Positions 1 to 10,874 of a stretch of 64,000 nt of DNA are shown here, piece by piece (positions within the stretch are counted from its first letter, which is position 1; each line of letters opens with the position of its first letter). The DNA is taken from contig NC_080422.1 of the NCBI RefSeq assembly GCF_029873635.1, positions 1,282,001-1,346,000 of the forward strand, written 5' to 3'. Under the pieces are notes generated by a model. The model saw only the letters and a program-made list of their open reading frames with translations. It did not search any database and was not told the DNA's origin. This DNA comes from Malania oleifera. Its lineage: Eukaryota; Streptophyta; Magnoliopsida; Santalales; Ximeniaceae. Position numbers and translations under genes: made by a program.

Positions 1-1190
1 TACTCCCTCAGCCGTTTACCGGAGATTTACATTCAGGAGATAGTACGTTCTCATGGGGTGCCTGTATCTATTGTGTCAGATCGAGACCCACGATTCACAT
101 CATGATTTTGGAGGAGTCTGCAAGAGGCTTTGGGGTCTCAGTTATCATTTAGTACGGCATTCCATCCTCAGTCAGACGGGCAGACTGAGAGGATGATACA
201 GATATTAGAGGACATGCTCATAGCGTGTGTACTAGACTTTGGGGGTAGTTGGACTCAATTCATGCCATTAGTAGAATTTGCGTATAATAATAGTTATCAG
301 TCTAGCATTGGCATGACACCATTTGAGGCTCTGTACGGTAAGAGATGTCGTTCTCCTTTGTTTTGGGATGAAGTGGGTGAGCGGCGAGTAGTGGGGCCAG
401 AGCTGGTTTAGCAGGCGTGTGATAAAGTTCGTCTTATCAAGGAAAGGATCAGTGCAGCTCAGAGCCGACAGAAGAGTTATGCCGACCATCGCCGCAGGAA
501 TTTAAAGTTTGACGTAGGTGATCACGTATTTTTGAAGATAGCTCCGATGAAAGGGGTTATGCGATTTGGGAGGAAGGGTAAACTTAATCCTAGGTTTATC
601 GGTCCATTTGAGATTCTAGATAAAGTGGGACCGGTAGCCTACAGGCTAACTTTGCCACCTGTATTGTCCAGGATTCACGACGTATTTCATGTTGCTATGT
701 TAAGGAAATACGTCCCAAACCCTTCTCATGTCATGAATTATGATGAGTTGGAGCTTAGTGATTCATTGGGATATGAGGAGGTACCAGTACAAATTCTGAA
801 TAGGAACGTACAAGAGCTACGTAACAGGACGATTCCTCAAGTAAAAGTCTTGTGGAGGAATCATGCATTAGAAGAGACTTCTTGGGAGTCCGAGGAGCAG
901 ATGAAGCAGAGGTTTCCGTATTTATTTCAAGAAGTCTGAGTGAATAAATGTAAATAGTTAAGTAGTTTTCTGTTGTAGGTACATGTAATGGTTGAATAAT
1001 GTAGTACTTTAGTTTTGAGAGAATGGTTTTCTTTTGTATATATAATCTTCCAAGACTTGAAATGTAACCACGGTATTCCTCCGCTATAAGGGTAGGTAAT
1101 AAAATGAGTAGACCCTTTTTCCTAGTTAAAAGATGGTGAGTTACGGAAACAGTAAATTTCGAGGACGAAATTCTTTTAAGGGGGGAGGAA
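1..1190 (+). mobile_element. Ty3/gypsy chromovirus, 3' end of internal region (integrase C-terminus, chromodomain, PPT)
   Basis: The sequence reads into the end of a chromovirus polyprotein. The first part holds the end of the integrase core (FHPQSDGQTER, then a VEFAYNNS stretch) at about 130-411. The next part (532-939) carries the GKLNPRFIGPFEIL region, followed by a chromodomain-like tail with VKVLWRNH and ETSWE near its end. This order (integrase then chromodomain) is the signature of plant chromoviruses, most like the Tekay/Del lineage. The stretch at about 1158-1190 holds a GAGGACGAAATTC box and a purine tract ending in GGGGGGAGGAA, the usual polypurine tract directly before the 3' LTR. 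The 5' half of the element lies outside the window. It is a fossil: broken in at least one place. Family call is firm, lineage is inferred. Confidence 0.9.
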
Positions 1191-1286
1191 TGTAGTAACT
1201 GGGAAAAAAATAAATAAATAAATAAATAAAATAATAAAATAAAATAAACAAGTAAAATGAATAGTATGATAAGGACAAAAAAAATG

Positions 1287-1320
<34 letters not shown>

Positions 1321-1525
1321 AGTAACTATGATATTATATATATATAATACCACAAGCTTCTTCAAGAAGCTTTGAAAAGTCAAAAAAAAAAATTCAATTT
1401 AAATTGGATTCTTTTTGTGTTGCGACCAGTGCACTCACACACACACACACACACACTCTCTCTCTCTCTCTCTCCTACGACTCTCTCTCTCTTTGATTCC
1501 GGGCTAGTTTTACACCGGATCGACA

Positions 1526-1703
1526 AATCGAAGCCACCACGACGCTCCTGGCAAAGTTCTCTACAAGTCTGCCGGAGCGGATCGTCAGGGAAATGAAGTT
1601 GGATTTCATCCCAAAATCGAAGCCACCACGACGCTCCTGGCGAAGTTCTCTACAAGTCTGCCGGAGCGGATCGTCAGGGAAATGAAGTTGGATTTCATCC
1701 CAA
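1526..1703 (+). repeat. 89-bp tandem duplication inside the chromovirus LTR
   Basis: Two adjacent copies (1526-1614, 1615-1703) both begin AATCGAAGCCACCACGACGC and differ at very few positions. This looks like a recent local duplication in the LTR. Confidence 0.85.
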
Positions 1704-2242
1704 ATCCAAGGTAAGACTTTATATTTAATATTTGGATTTTTGACAGTTGAAGAAAGTGATATATGTGTAAAAATACTGAACTTTAATACTGGAAATTTTC
1801 AGTTCCAAGGTGTTGATTGGGAACGTTGGGAATCATCCCTAAGTTGAGGTAAGACTTTTTAAGTCGAATTTGACTTAGTGGTAGTTATAGAAAATGTTGT
1901 ACGTACGAAAATACTAAACTTTAATTCTGCGAGTTTTTATTTTCAGGGTGTTGAGTTGAGAACCTTGTAGGTACGGGGAAGATTTTCTTAGGGGCTTTTC
2001 AGGAATCAGGTAAGGGGATAAACTAAACTAGTTTTGTTTTGAGAAAATGCATGTATATATATGTAGCATCTGGTTTTAGGAAAAATAAATATATTTATAT
2101 ATATGATTTATATTTGAAAAATACTGTTTAAAAGATAATATGTTGAATACGTGGAAAATTTGTTTAGTGTGGCATGAGTATAAAAATGTTGTGAAATATT
2201 GTTTTTTGGTAATGGGGACGATATGGGTTTCTATGATGAAAA

Positions 2243-2260
2243 ATCGGCGTACGGGCCGAG

Positions 2261-2297
<37 letters not shown>

Positions 2298-2455
2298 ATT
2301 TGCCGGCGTTTGGGTCGTGCTATGTGGTTATGTTTGCCGGCGTATGGGCTGTGCTATGTGGATGAGATTTGCCAACGTACGGGCTGTGTTATGTGATTTG
2401 CCGGCGTACGGGCCGAGCTATGATAAAATGTGTAATTCCAGCGTACGGGCCGATG
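2243..2455 (+). repeat. Array of GCCGGCGTACGGGCCG-like units in the LTR
   Basis: Six degenerate copies of a roughly 16-bp GC-rich unit, most followed by a ...CTATG stretch, lie at about 20-55 bp spacing in otherwise AT-rich LTR sequence. A TATG/GTGT microsatellite interrupts the first two. Function unknown; it could be an enhancer-like array, but that is inference. Confidence 0.75.
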
Positions 2456-3461
2456 ATTTTCATGAAATATGTATATGTGAAAAATGATATGATTGATTTG
2501 ATAATTATTGATATGAGATATCCATGTATCACGATTTTAGTATATGTATATGATATCAGAACCTGGTTGGCTTGGTCTAGGCTAGCACTTGCATGGTATC
2601 GTTGCTATGTGTCCATGGTCTTCGTGATCATGATATTTGTGTTAACACCACTGTACGGAGTGGTGTGAGATTGGATGGTCGATGTGGTTATTTTCAAGAA
2701 GTGTGCTGTTATCGCCCCTGGTGTACGGACCAGTCTGGGTAGACCCATCGGACCTACAGATTACTGTTTGACTTGGTAGTGGTCGGCCAATCATTGTCAG
2801 GTCCCGCATTCGAGCCACACAGCCCAGTCATGTGGGGGGTGATACATGACAACAACCAGCTAACCTACCAAGATTGTTTTATGTTATTATTAGTGTATGA
2901 GATGAGATATGTTTATGAAAATGCAGTATATTCTACTATGTGTTGATATATATGTATGTTTTCCCAAATTTGATAAACAGTATTGAATATGTTATGTATG
3001 GTATATGTAAAACACATAATACTCATGTTGCCACACACTGGTATTAGTTTATTTCCCTTACTGAGAGGTGTCTCACCCCTAAATCTTATTAACTTTTCAG
3101 GAGCCCATGATAGAAGAGCGAGAAAAGCCCCGCTGATATAGTACGGTCTATCTGTCCTTTTTGAAGGGTAAGTTTTGTAGGGACAGTTAGATTTTGTGGG
3201 AAATGTCCCTAGGTTTTATTTTTGGGATGTATATATGAAAATACAATGATTGTAATAACTCTGGTATATTGTGGTATATGGTATTGAGATGTACATGTTT
3301 GTATATTTTCTACTGCTAGGGCTTCTGCTTTATGCTTTGATATATCCCTGGTGCCCACGGACCCAGGTGGATTGTGACCTGCTGAGCTGGAATGTATGAT
3401 GTGATGATAATTTATTTATTAAAAAATATATATATATGTGAAAAAGGAGCAGGTCGTTACA

Positions 3462-4693
3462 GCTAACCCAACCTTGCTTCTCGACTGCCGTCACAACCCT
3501 AATGACATCTTCGGCGTTATTCTCCCCCGAACTCCATTGTCGGCAGTAGATCTACGAGCTCCTGCCTTCGGGTCGTTTTCTCCAGCGAAGAGTAGTAGCA
3601 GTAGTTCTCTCGTTCCTCTCTCTTCCAGCATCTCTCCAGTATCTTCGGCTCATCTCATCGTCTCTGATCATCCCTTGTTTCAGCCGGCATCGTCTTCGGT
3701 GCTCGCAACAATCTCAGGTTGCCTTCTTCTGTGGCATCTATGCTTGTTGCTCCAACTTTGGCAGTCTCTCGTCAACTCTCATGTTTCAATCGTCATCTTT
3801 GTTGCCAGTGAGAGCAGCAGCAGCATTACACCATTGGCTCATCTCTCTCAGTCTCTCGTTTGTTCTCAGTTCTTGACGTCTTCCATTTTCTCCGATCATC
3901 TCGAAGTGCGCCGTTCATCTTCTCCTGTAGTTCTCCAACATCTTCATTTTTTTGGCGATCTATCTGCTCTCTATTTTTTTTCGACTATCTTACAGTTTCT
4001 CAACATCTCAATTTGTCCTCACATCTTTCTATTTGGTTCTCCCGTCTTCTTCGGCAATAGTCTTTGAATGGTGCATCTCCGGCATTTGTGTTCAGTTCAG
4101 TGTCAGTTCTCAGTCTTGGCTAGTGCATCTCCGGCACTCCCTTAGTTTTTCCCGTTATCTCGGCTTGTTTTCTTCAGTATTGTCAGTGCTTGCTGCAGCT
4201 TCTTCGAAGCTTTGTTATCCTTTTTGGCGTGTTTCAGACTCACATGGATGTGGTCCTCTCTCGGTTGCATATCTGTTTTTCGGCATCTTTCCATAATTCT
4301 CTCTTGACTCTCTTGCGCGGCAGTCGCCGTCGTCATCACTCCAATCATCTCCTCTAAGCGTCTTAGTTCATCTCAGTCTACAGCAACTTCTTGGTAGTCT
4401 CCAGCCATACTAGCCTTCTTCGGCCTCATCTCAGTGCACCGTTCTTTTTCCGGCGTCGTACCTGTTCTCCGACATTCTCAGATTAAGCAATCGCTGAATT
4501 TGCCTTTTAGTTCTTTACTCTTGATTTTTTGTGAAATAAATATCAATCAGAATACTATTATAGTCGAATTCATTTTACTTGCAACAACAAGCTTTTCATA
4601 AATTCACCATTTCAAGTCTTTTACATAATTTTTTTATGTATTAAAACAAAAAATATAGTAAAATTTTTCATTCATATCTACATAAAAAATTTG
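3462..4693. other. Pyrimidine-rich sequence of unknown origin
   Basis: About 1.2 kb strongly rich in C and T on the plus strand, lying between the end of the chromovirus LTR and the LINE insertion. A 209-codon open frame crosses it but is Ser/Leu/Phe-rich, begins inside the LTR and resembles nothing I recognise, so it is probably a by-product of composition. The phrase GTGCATCTCCGGCA occurs twice (about 4071 and 4123). The end of the stretch (near 4525-4560, ...GTGAAATAAATATCAATCAG) resembles the 3' part of an LTR or leader. Its identity is unresolved; it may be part of an older element into which the chromovirus inserted. Confidence 0.4.
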
Positions 4694-4705
4694 AAGGTTT
4701 TAAAT
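4694..4705. repeat. Left target-site duplication of L1-type LINE 1
   Basis: AAGGTTTTAAAT here is repeated exactly at 13414-13425, just after the LINE poly(A) tail. A 12-bp perfect pair 8.7 kb apart, placed exactly at both ends of LINE-derived sequence, marks one insertion event. Confidence 0.85.
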
Positions 4706-5851
4706 ATAATATCTTCCACTATCAAAATATCAGCATCGGGAGCACCCAAGACTGGTTCAACAATCTCCTCCCTCTACTCAATCTCGTACTGTTTTGTGTT
4801 CATCTGCAAAATCTCTACTTCAAGCCTCGGTTCTTTAGGTACAAACTCCCCCTCTTCCATTTCACTTTGCGGAACTGTCTCAACCACTGGCAAAATTTGT
4901 GATGTTGTTGCACCCTCTTGAACATGATCCACCTTTAAAGTTTCTTCAACAATGCATGGATCTCTCAGTCCTCTCTAAACTTCTTTTCCTTTATCCAAAT
5001 GATTCACACGCCAAACTTCTTGTCGATTTTCTTGTCTAGCATATTTCGTATCCTTATATCTATCCCCAAATTTCTATTTCCTTTCACCTACTTGGCATAC
5101 CACCTTGGAATGCCCTTGTCTATGACATTTCTCACAATAAAATCCTTACTTTTCGTACCTCGCTTCCTGCCAAATTTTTTGATTTGCAGAAACAACAATC
5201 GGGAAAGCATCCACTTGATCTGCCAATAAATCCATCTCCACGCACATTCTCGCACCCGTAGGCCTAGTTCGATTAAGCGTAATATTGTCAGTTCCCAGTT
5301 ACCAAACCTCGTGGCTAAAATCTGTAAACAATCAAGCCTGTACATATGCATCAGAAAACCAGGGAGAAATAACCATTGAGGGGCCAAGAATGGTTCCTGC
5401 TTCAAATTGAAATCCTTTGTCCATCTAAAAAGACGAAACGAGAACCCAGCCAAAATTCTTCCTTCACTTGACCATCCATGAAAAAATATCGTTCATTATT
5501 CATCTGAACACGAACGTGAAAATCATCCATGAAACTAACAGAAGGGATCTTCGAAATGCCTCAAGACTTTATGATATTCAAATGGATAACGTCAATGGAT
5601 GGCCTAGAGCGCAAAAATTTCGAACCTAACGCAAATCGGAAATCTTCCGCTGCTTTGTTCATCTCATCCTCAGAGAAAATGAATCCAATATCTCCATCTA
5701 CATCAACTGGAGATCTCATAGCTAGTTTAAAAGAGGAAGATGATGGGTTAACAGCATGAGAACGTAACACTACATGGGCGTACGAAAAAAGTCCTGAACC
5801 ACCTTTAGGAAGAGGCCCCACTGGTGGAGGATCCAGATCAGTTGATGACAT
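4706..5851 (-). pseudogene. LINE 1 ORF1 N-terminal part, inverted
   Basis: Read on the minus strand from the ATG at 5851, the frame opens MSSTDLDPPPVGPLPKGGSG and continues through FIFSEDEMNKAAEDFRFALG. It goes on (frame-shifted) through a WTKDFNLKQE stretch at about 5400 and a Cys/His stretch near 5100-5150 that encodes a YCEKCHRQGH-like knuckle on the minus strand. This is the layout of plant L1 ORF1 proteins (DUF4283-type RNA-binding region followed by a CCHC knuckle). The acidic C-terminal region (VVETVPQSEMEEGEF) lies at about 4830-4880. The frame is interrupted by several frameshifts and stops. Its end at 4706 abuts the target-site duplication, and its start abuts forward-oriented LINE sequence. 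Confidence 0.75.
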
Positions 5852-6093
5852 CTTGTAACATGATTTCAGAAATCTTGGAACAAGAGTGTATAATCATGCC
5901 CAGGTATGTCCTACATAATTGTGAATCGGGTAGGAAGGTGGAGGCAAATACTTTGGAGAAACTCCCATTGAAAAAAGGTTATTGTTCGAATGATGATTTA
6001 CATGTTCCGCTTGTTAAGTTGAAGGATATTAATGGGCAAAGTGAAAAGAAGTCTCAACGGGTTATTACCCGTCCAAAGAAACTTGATTTATGA
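5852..6093 (+). pseudogene. LINE 1 ORF1 C-terminal end
   Basis: A forward frame ends RVITRPKKLDL and stops at about 6091, overlapping the first codon of ORF2 (ATG at 6090). The tight ORF1/ORF2 junction fits plant L1 elements. The open frame technically starts at 5824, inside the inverted block; LINE-derived forward sequence is taken to begin near the ORF1 ATG of the inverted segment. Confidence 0.65.
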
Positions 6094-9000
6094 TTAATAC
6101 AATTCTAGTATGGAACGTGAGGGCTTTAGGCACGTATAAAAGCCGTTTAAAAAAGTTAATGAGGAAATTTTTGCCTTCAATTTTGGTTCTTTCAGAGCCA
6201 TTTTATGATGAAAATTTGATGTTGCAATGGGCTAGCTTTCTAAATTTTTTGAATTTTTGTGCGAATGCATCAGTGGGGGGTAAACTTTGGATGTGTTGGG
6301 AAGAGGAAGTGCATCTTGAGTTACAACATATGTTTGATCAAGTTATTTCAGGTATTTTTAATTCTGTGGACCAAAATTTCTTGGCTTCATTTGTTTATGC
6401 TAAATGTCGTCAAATAGATCGCCAGAATCTTTGGAATGATTTGGAGTTTGTAAAGAGGGATGATTTCCCTTGGTTAGTGGCGGGGGATTTTAATATCTTT
6501 CGTTCAAATTCAGAACGTATTGGTGGTCATATAAGGCCGTTATCGACTATGGAGGAATTTAATACTAGCTCAGACAATTGTGGTCTTATGGATTTTGTTG
6601 TTTTTAGCAGCAACATGTCTTGGTGTAATGGTCACAATGGACATTCTCGGAGTTGGGCAAAATTGGATAGGGTTCTCTATAATTTGACTCTTCTCCAATC
6701 TTTGTCAAATATTTATTTTGAGTATGGAAATAGGAGGACTTCAGATCATAACCCTTTGATTATTCGGTTTCATAGAGATTTGCATCGGTATGGTCCTTCT
6801 CCCTTCAGGTATCAAAATATGTGGAGCACTCATCAGTCTTTTAAGCCTTGCGTGGAGGAAGCCTAGAGGGAGGAATTCCTTGGCACAGGTTTAGTTAGAC
6901 TTGCTGCTAAATTGAAGCATACAAAAATTGCAATCCGAAACTAGAACAAGCAGGTATTTGGACATGTGCATGAGAACATTAAAAAACTGGAGGAAAGTAC
7001 GGCGATTCTAAAAGCTCAGTTTCAGGAAGGGTATTTGCCATAAACTGAGGAAGATTTCTTTCTTACTAAACTCGAGTTGGAAGCATGGGAAAAGAGGGAG
7101 GAGATTCCTATTTCTCAGCAAGCTAAAAAGAAGTGGTTGGAGGCAGGGGATAATAATACAAAGTTCTTTCGTGCATTTGTGAACTAAAAGAGGAAAAAGG
7201 CTATGATTCATTCATTGAAGCTTTCGAATGGAGAAGTGTTGAATTTTATGGAGGCTGTTCATGAGGGTATCGTAAGGTATTTTCAATCTTTCTTAACAGG
7301 TGTAGGACCCAGTCAAACAGCTTACCTTGATGATATTATATCTCCTATGGTTTCTGAAGAGGAGAATATTACTCTTTGTCGTGCACCGTCCGAGGTGGAG
7401 GTAAGGGATGTTATTCTTTCTATCTCGAGAAATAGTAGCCCAAGTCCGGATGGTTTTGGTTCGGCTTTTTTCCATGATTGTTAGGATATTGTAAAAGAAG
7501 AGGTGATCGATGCAGTTAGAGATTTTTTTGCTGGGTCTCCTCTTCTTAGATTTTATTCTACATCTTACATTACTCTAATCCCAAAAGTTTAGAATCCCTA
7601 GAGTTTTGACAAGTTCAGGCTTATTCGTCTTTGTAGTGTTATCTATAAAATTTTTTCAAAAATTATTGTTACAAGAATGAAAATTTTATTGTCTTCATTG
7701 ATTTCTCCAGAGCTCGGAGCTTTCATTCCTGGTAGAAGTATATTTGAAAATATTACATTGGCACAAGAAATGGTTCATTCAATACATAAGAAGTTTAATG
7801 GTGGAAATGTAATGATCAAAGTTGACATAGCTAAGGCATATGATAAGATCGATTGAGATTTTTTAAATTTGGTTTTGCAAAGCTTTGGATTCTCCCAGAG
7901 ATTCTGTGGTTTAGTGGCAAAATGTGTTTCTTCTCCTTGGTTCTCCATTATGATGAATGACACTTATAAAGGTTTCTTTAAACCTTCTTGAGGGCTTTGC
8001 TAAGGAGACCCTCTATCTTCTTATCTGTTTATTATTTTGCAGGAAGTTCTTTCTTGGCTTCTTAAGAAAAATTTTATGGAGAATAAGACAGGGGCTTACT
8101 ATCATCCCCCTGGGATGTCTTTGGTATCTCACCTACTCTATGCAGATGACATTCTTATTTTTTCCAATGGTAAGAGAAGTTACATTCAAATGCTTATCAA
8201 GACTCTTAAGAAATATGAGGATTGGTCTGATCAAATGATAAATAAAGACAAGTCAAGTATTTTTTTGTCATAGAGAATTACTTATGCTCGGAAGCGATCC
8301 TTATTAAGGATGACTGGCTTTGCGGAAGGAGGATTCCCTGCTACATACTTGGGTGTTCCCTTGGTATCAGGTTGTTTACAGCCCGTATTTTAGAGCCTCT
8401 AGTTGCTAAATTGAGGAAAAATATAGTGAGTTAGAAATTTAAACTTTTATCTCAAGGGGGCCACTTAACTTTAATTAAGCATGTATTATCATCAATGGTG
8501 GTTCATTAATTGGCGGTAATTGACATTCCTAATATTGTCTTCACAAAGATAAATTCTCTGTTATCAAATTTTTTTTTTTAGAGTGGGGTAAATATGATAA
8601 AAGGAAAAGGAAATGGTGTTCTTGGCCTAGTATATCTAAGCCTGTTTGTGAGTGTGGTTTGGGTATTAGGGATTTTGAGGAAGTAAAAAAATCATTGCAT
8701 ATGAAGTTTGTATGGAGATTGTTAACTATGGATAATCTGTGGACTCAATTCTTTAAAGTCAAGTATTTGAATAATAGACACCACTTGAGAGAAATGAAGC
8801 CAGATAAAGAACCAGATTTTAGAGATCGATTGCACGTGTGATACCTGAAGTATTAGAGCATGTTCGGGTTCAAATTAAAGAAGGGTTGGTCTCTTTCTGG
8901 TTTGATTGTTGGTTAGCCTCCGGTCCCTTTTGTGCTAAGGTTCAGGAAATCAGAAACCATAAGCTATGAACACGAGATTGTTGAGATAGAGATGGGTGGA

Positions 9001-10142
9001 ATGTTAATTTATTAGTGGATCTGTCGGGTGAAGAACAGAATGAGGAAGTAATGAACTCTACTATTTCTTGTAGGAAGGTCTAGATACAGTAATTTGAGAA
9101 CCTTCAACAGATGGGAAATTCACTATGACAAGTGCTTAGTAAATTATAAGGGAGCGTAAAGAGGAATTCTTAGTTTCAAAATGGATCTAGCATCCTATGT
9201 TGCCAAAACAGGTGTCAATTTGTATGTGGAAGTCTTGGTTCGCTTGTCATCTAGTTGATACTTGTATTCAAGAAGTTGGTGTTCAGATTGCCTCTCGGTG
9301 TGATTGTTGTTCAAATGCCAAGATTGAATCTCTAAACCATGTATTTTGCACAGGATCTTTTGCTCAGGAGGTTTGGAAACAAATAGTAGTGGCGTTGGGT
9401 GTTAGTTGTATGGCAACAAATACATGGAAAGTTAGAGTTAATTTCTAGTTTAGTTGTGTAAAACAGGCCTCACAGTTAGGCATTTTGGTAGGTCTCATAC
9501 CTAGTCTCATCATTTGGAGACTTTGGACTCGTCAATGTAGAGTCAGAATGGAATCAATTCATGATTCGGTGAGAACTGTGTGGCTTGATATTAAATATTG
9601 GATGAGATCCATTGCGGACAAGTTATATAAATGTGCACCTGCTTCTTGCACATATATTGTAGTCCTTCGTGTTTTGGATATTCAAGTAAAAAAATGTGAA
9701 GGTTTGTATTCCCCGTGTAGTCAAATGGTGTAAACCTGGGATAGGTTTGGTTAAGTTGAATGTGGATAGAAGCTGTAGAGGTAACCTAGGTAATTATGGT
9801 GGTGGAGGTGTCATAAGAGATGAAAAAAGATTATTTAAAGCAATTTTTTCCTCATTACAAGGTTATGGAACCAATAATATGGCTGAATTGAAAGCGATTA
9901 TTATAGAGATTAATCTGTTCAAAGATCTCAGATTTGATCAAGTGGAGATTATCTGTGACTTTGCTTTGTTGGTTCAGTGGATTAATTCTGGGAAGTGTTC
10001 GGCTTGGAACTTATAGGAATTGTGGGAAGAACTTGTGTTAGCTTTGAGAGACATACATTACAAAGTGGAACATGTGTACAGAGAGGCGAATCAAAGTGCG
10101 GATTTCTTTATCAAACAGGGTGAATCTGGTATATTTCGATTA
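6090..10142 (+). pseudogene. LINE 1 ORF2: endonuclease, reverse transcriptase, zf-RVT, RNase H (decayed)
   Basis: The N-terminal 258 codons form an APE-type endonuclease: VWNVRALGT near the start, LVAGDFNIF at about codon 131, and TSDHNPLIIRFH near codon 220. The reverse transcriptase is spread over several frames and shows the catalytic box YADDILIFSNG at about 8139-8171. A Cys-rich zf-RVT region (ASRCDCCSNAKIESLNHVF) lies at about 9290-9350. The RNase H domain opens KLNVDRSCRGNLGNYGGGG at about 9750 and continues with NNMAELKAI and VEHVYREANQSADFF. RNase H at the C-terminus is typical of plant L1 LINEs. Several stops and frameshifts occur along its length. The C-terminus is cut by the hAT MITE at 10143. 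Confidence 0.85.
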
Positions 10143-10321
10143 CAGGGCCGACTCTTCATTAAGGTCATTAAGGTGCTTTCCTTTTGGGGCCCCCAATTTT
10201 TTTTAATATAATAATGTTAACATTATTTATAGTTACTAGCTACTGTGTCAATACTCAGTACCCTTGCACATAATAAAGCCTATGCGCCTATATGTATGTA
10301 TAGATTATAGACTCGCACATG

Positions 10322-10406
<85 letters not shown>

Positions 10407-10655
10407 GGGATTTATTTTAACTATTCATTCTCAATTTCGTTACCCCATTCCCATGCATGCATTCACCATTCTCCATCTCTGTTAGTTTCATGGAATTCAC
10501 GTGTTTGGTGGGTGGAGTGCACATGCAGTGCAGCTAAAATTACTTGATGTACTTAGAAAAATTAATTTTAAATAAAAATAAAAATTAAACAAAATACTAA
10601 GGGCCCCTAATTAAATCATTCGCATAGGGCTCCATATTAGGAAGAGCCGCTCCTG
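10143..10655. mobile_element. hAT-like MITE (513 bp) inserted in LINE 1
   Basis: The ends are CAGGGCCGACTCTTC and, in reverse complement, CAGGAGCGGCTCTTC: 15-bp terminal inverted repeats with three mismatches, of the CAGGG... type common in plant hAT elements. The flanks TTCGATTA (10135-10142) and TTCGAGCA (10656-10663) match at 6 of 8 positions, the 8-bp duplication length expected of hAT. No transposase is present. A (CT)n microsatellite of about 80 bp (10324-10404) sits inside; its Leu/Ser frames are not genes. Confidence 0.75.
10324..10404. repeat. (CT)n microsatellite, about 80 bp
   Basis: Uninterrupted CT dinucleotide repeat inside the hAT MITE; likely length-variable. Confidence 0.95.
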
Positions 10656-10689
10656 TTCGAGCATATAGTTGTCAGGATGATCTTCCACA

Positions 10690-10874
10690 GTAAGTCAGGG
10701 GAATGATTCGATTGGATTTGTTGGGATTTCCTTCCTTGCACTCGTGATGCTTTGTGCTGGTGTTTGTGAAGGTTGTAGTAGATGATCTATTTCTCAAGAT
10801 CTTCCAGTTAGGGGAATGATTCGATTGGATTTGTTGAGATTTCCTTCCTTACTCTCGTGATACTTTGTACTGGT
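10690..10874 (+). repeat. 113-bp tandem duplication in the LINE 1 3' UTR
   Basis: The segment with GGGGAATGATTCGATTGG at about 10699 recurs at about 10812 with the same downstream order (GATTTCCTTCCTT, CTCGTGAT, GTACTGGT). The second copy is interrupted by the solo LTR at 10875 and resumes at 13131-13136 (GTTTGTGAAGATTGTAGTAG), matching copy 1 at about 10765. Confidence 0.8.

Larger units (their letters stand above)
1191..3461 (+). repeat. 3' LTR of the chromovirus (about 2.27 kb)
   Basis: The LTR starts TGTAGTAAC immediately after the purine tract and ends GTCGTTACA, giving TG...CA ends with imperfect inverted repeats. The length suits the long LTRs of Tekay/Del chromoviruses. Inside are a TA-repeat near 1282-1318, CA and CT microsatellites near 1436-1475, an 89-bp direct tandem duplication (1526-1614 and 1615-1703), and a run of GCCGGCGTACGGGCCG-like units at about 2243-2455. 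The upstream LTR is outside the window, so LTR age and target-site duplication cannot be read; the downstream flank begins GCTAA. Confidence 0.85.

Noticed and set aside
3438-4067. 209-codon plus-strand frame in the pyrimidine-rich block
   Set aside because: It starts inside the LTR end, is dominated by Ser, Leu and Phe and resembles no family; most likely a composition effect.
10264-10485. Leu/Ser repeat protein
   Set aside because: Translation of the (CT)n microsatellite in the hAT MITE.
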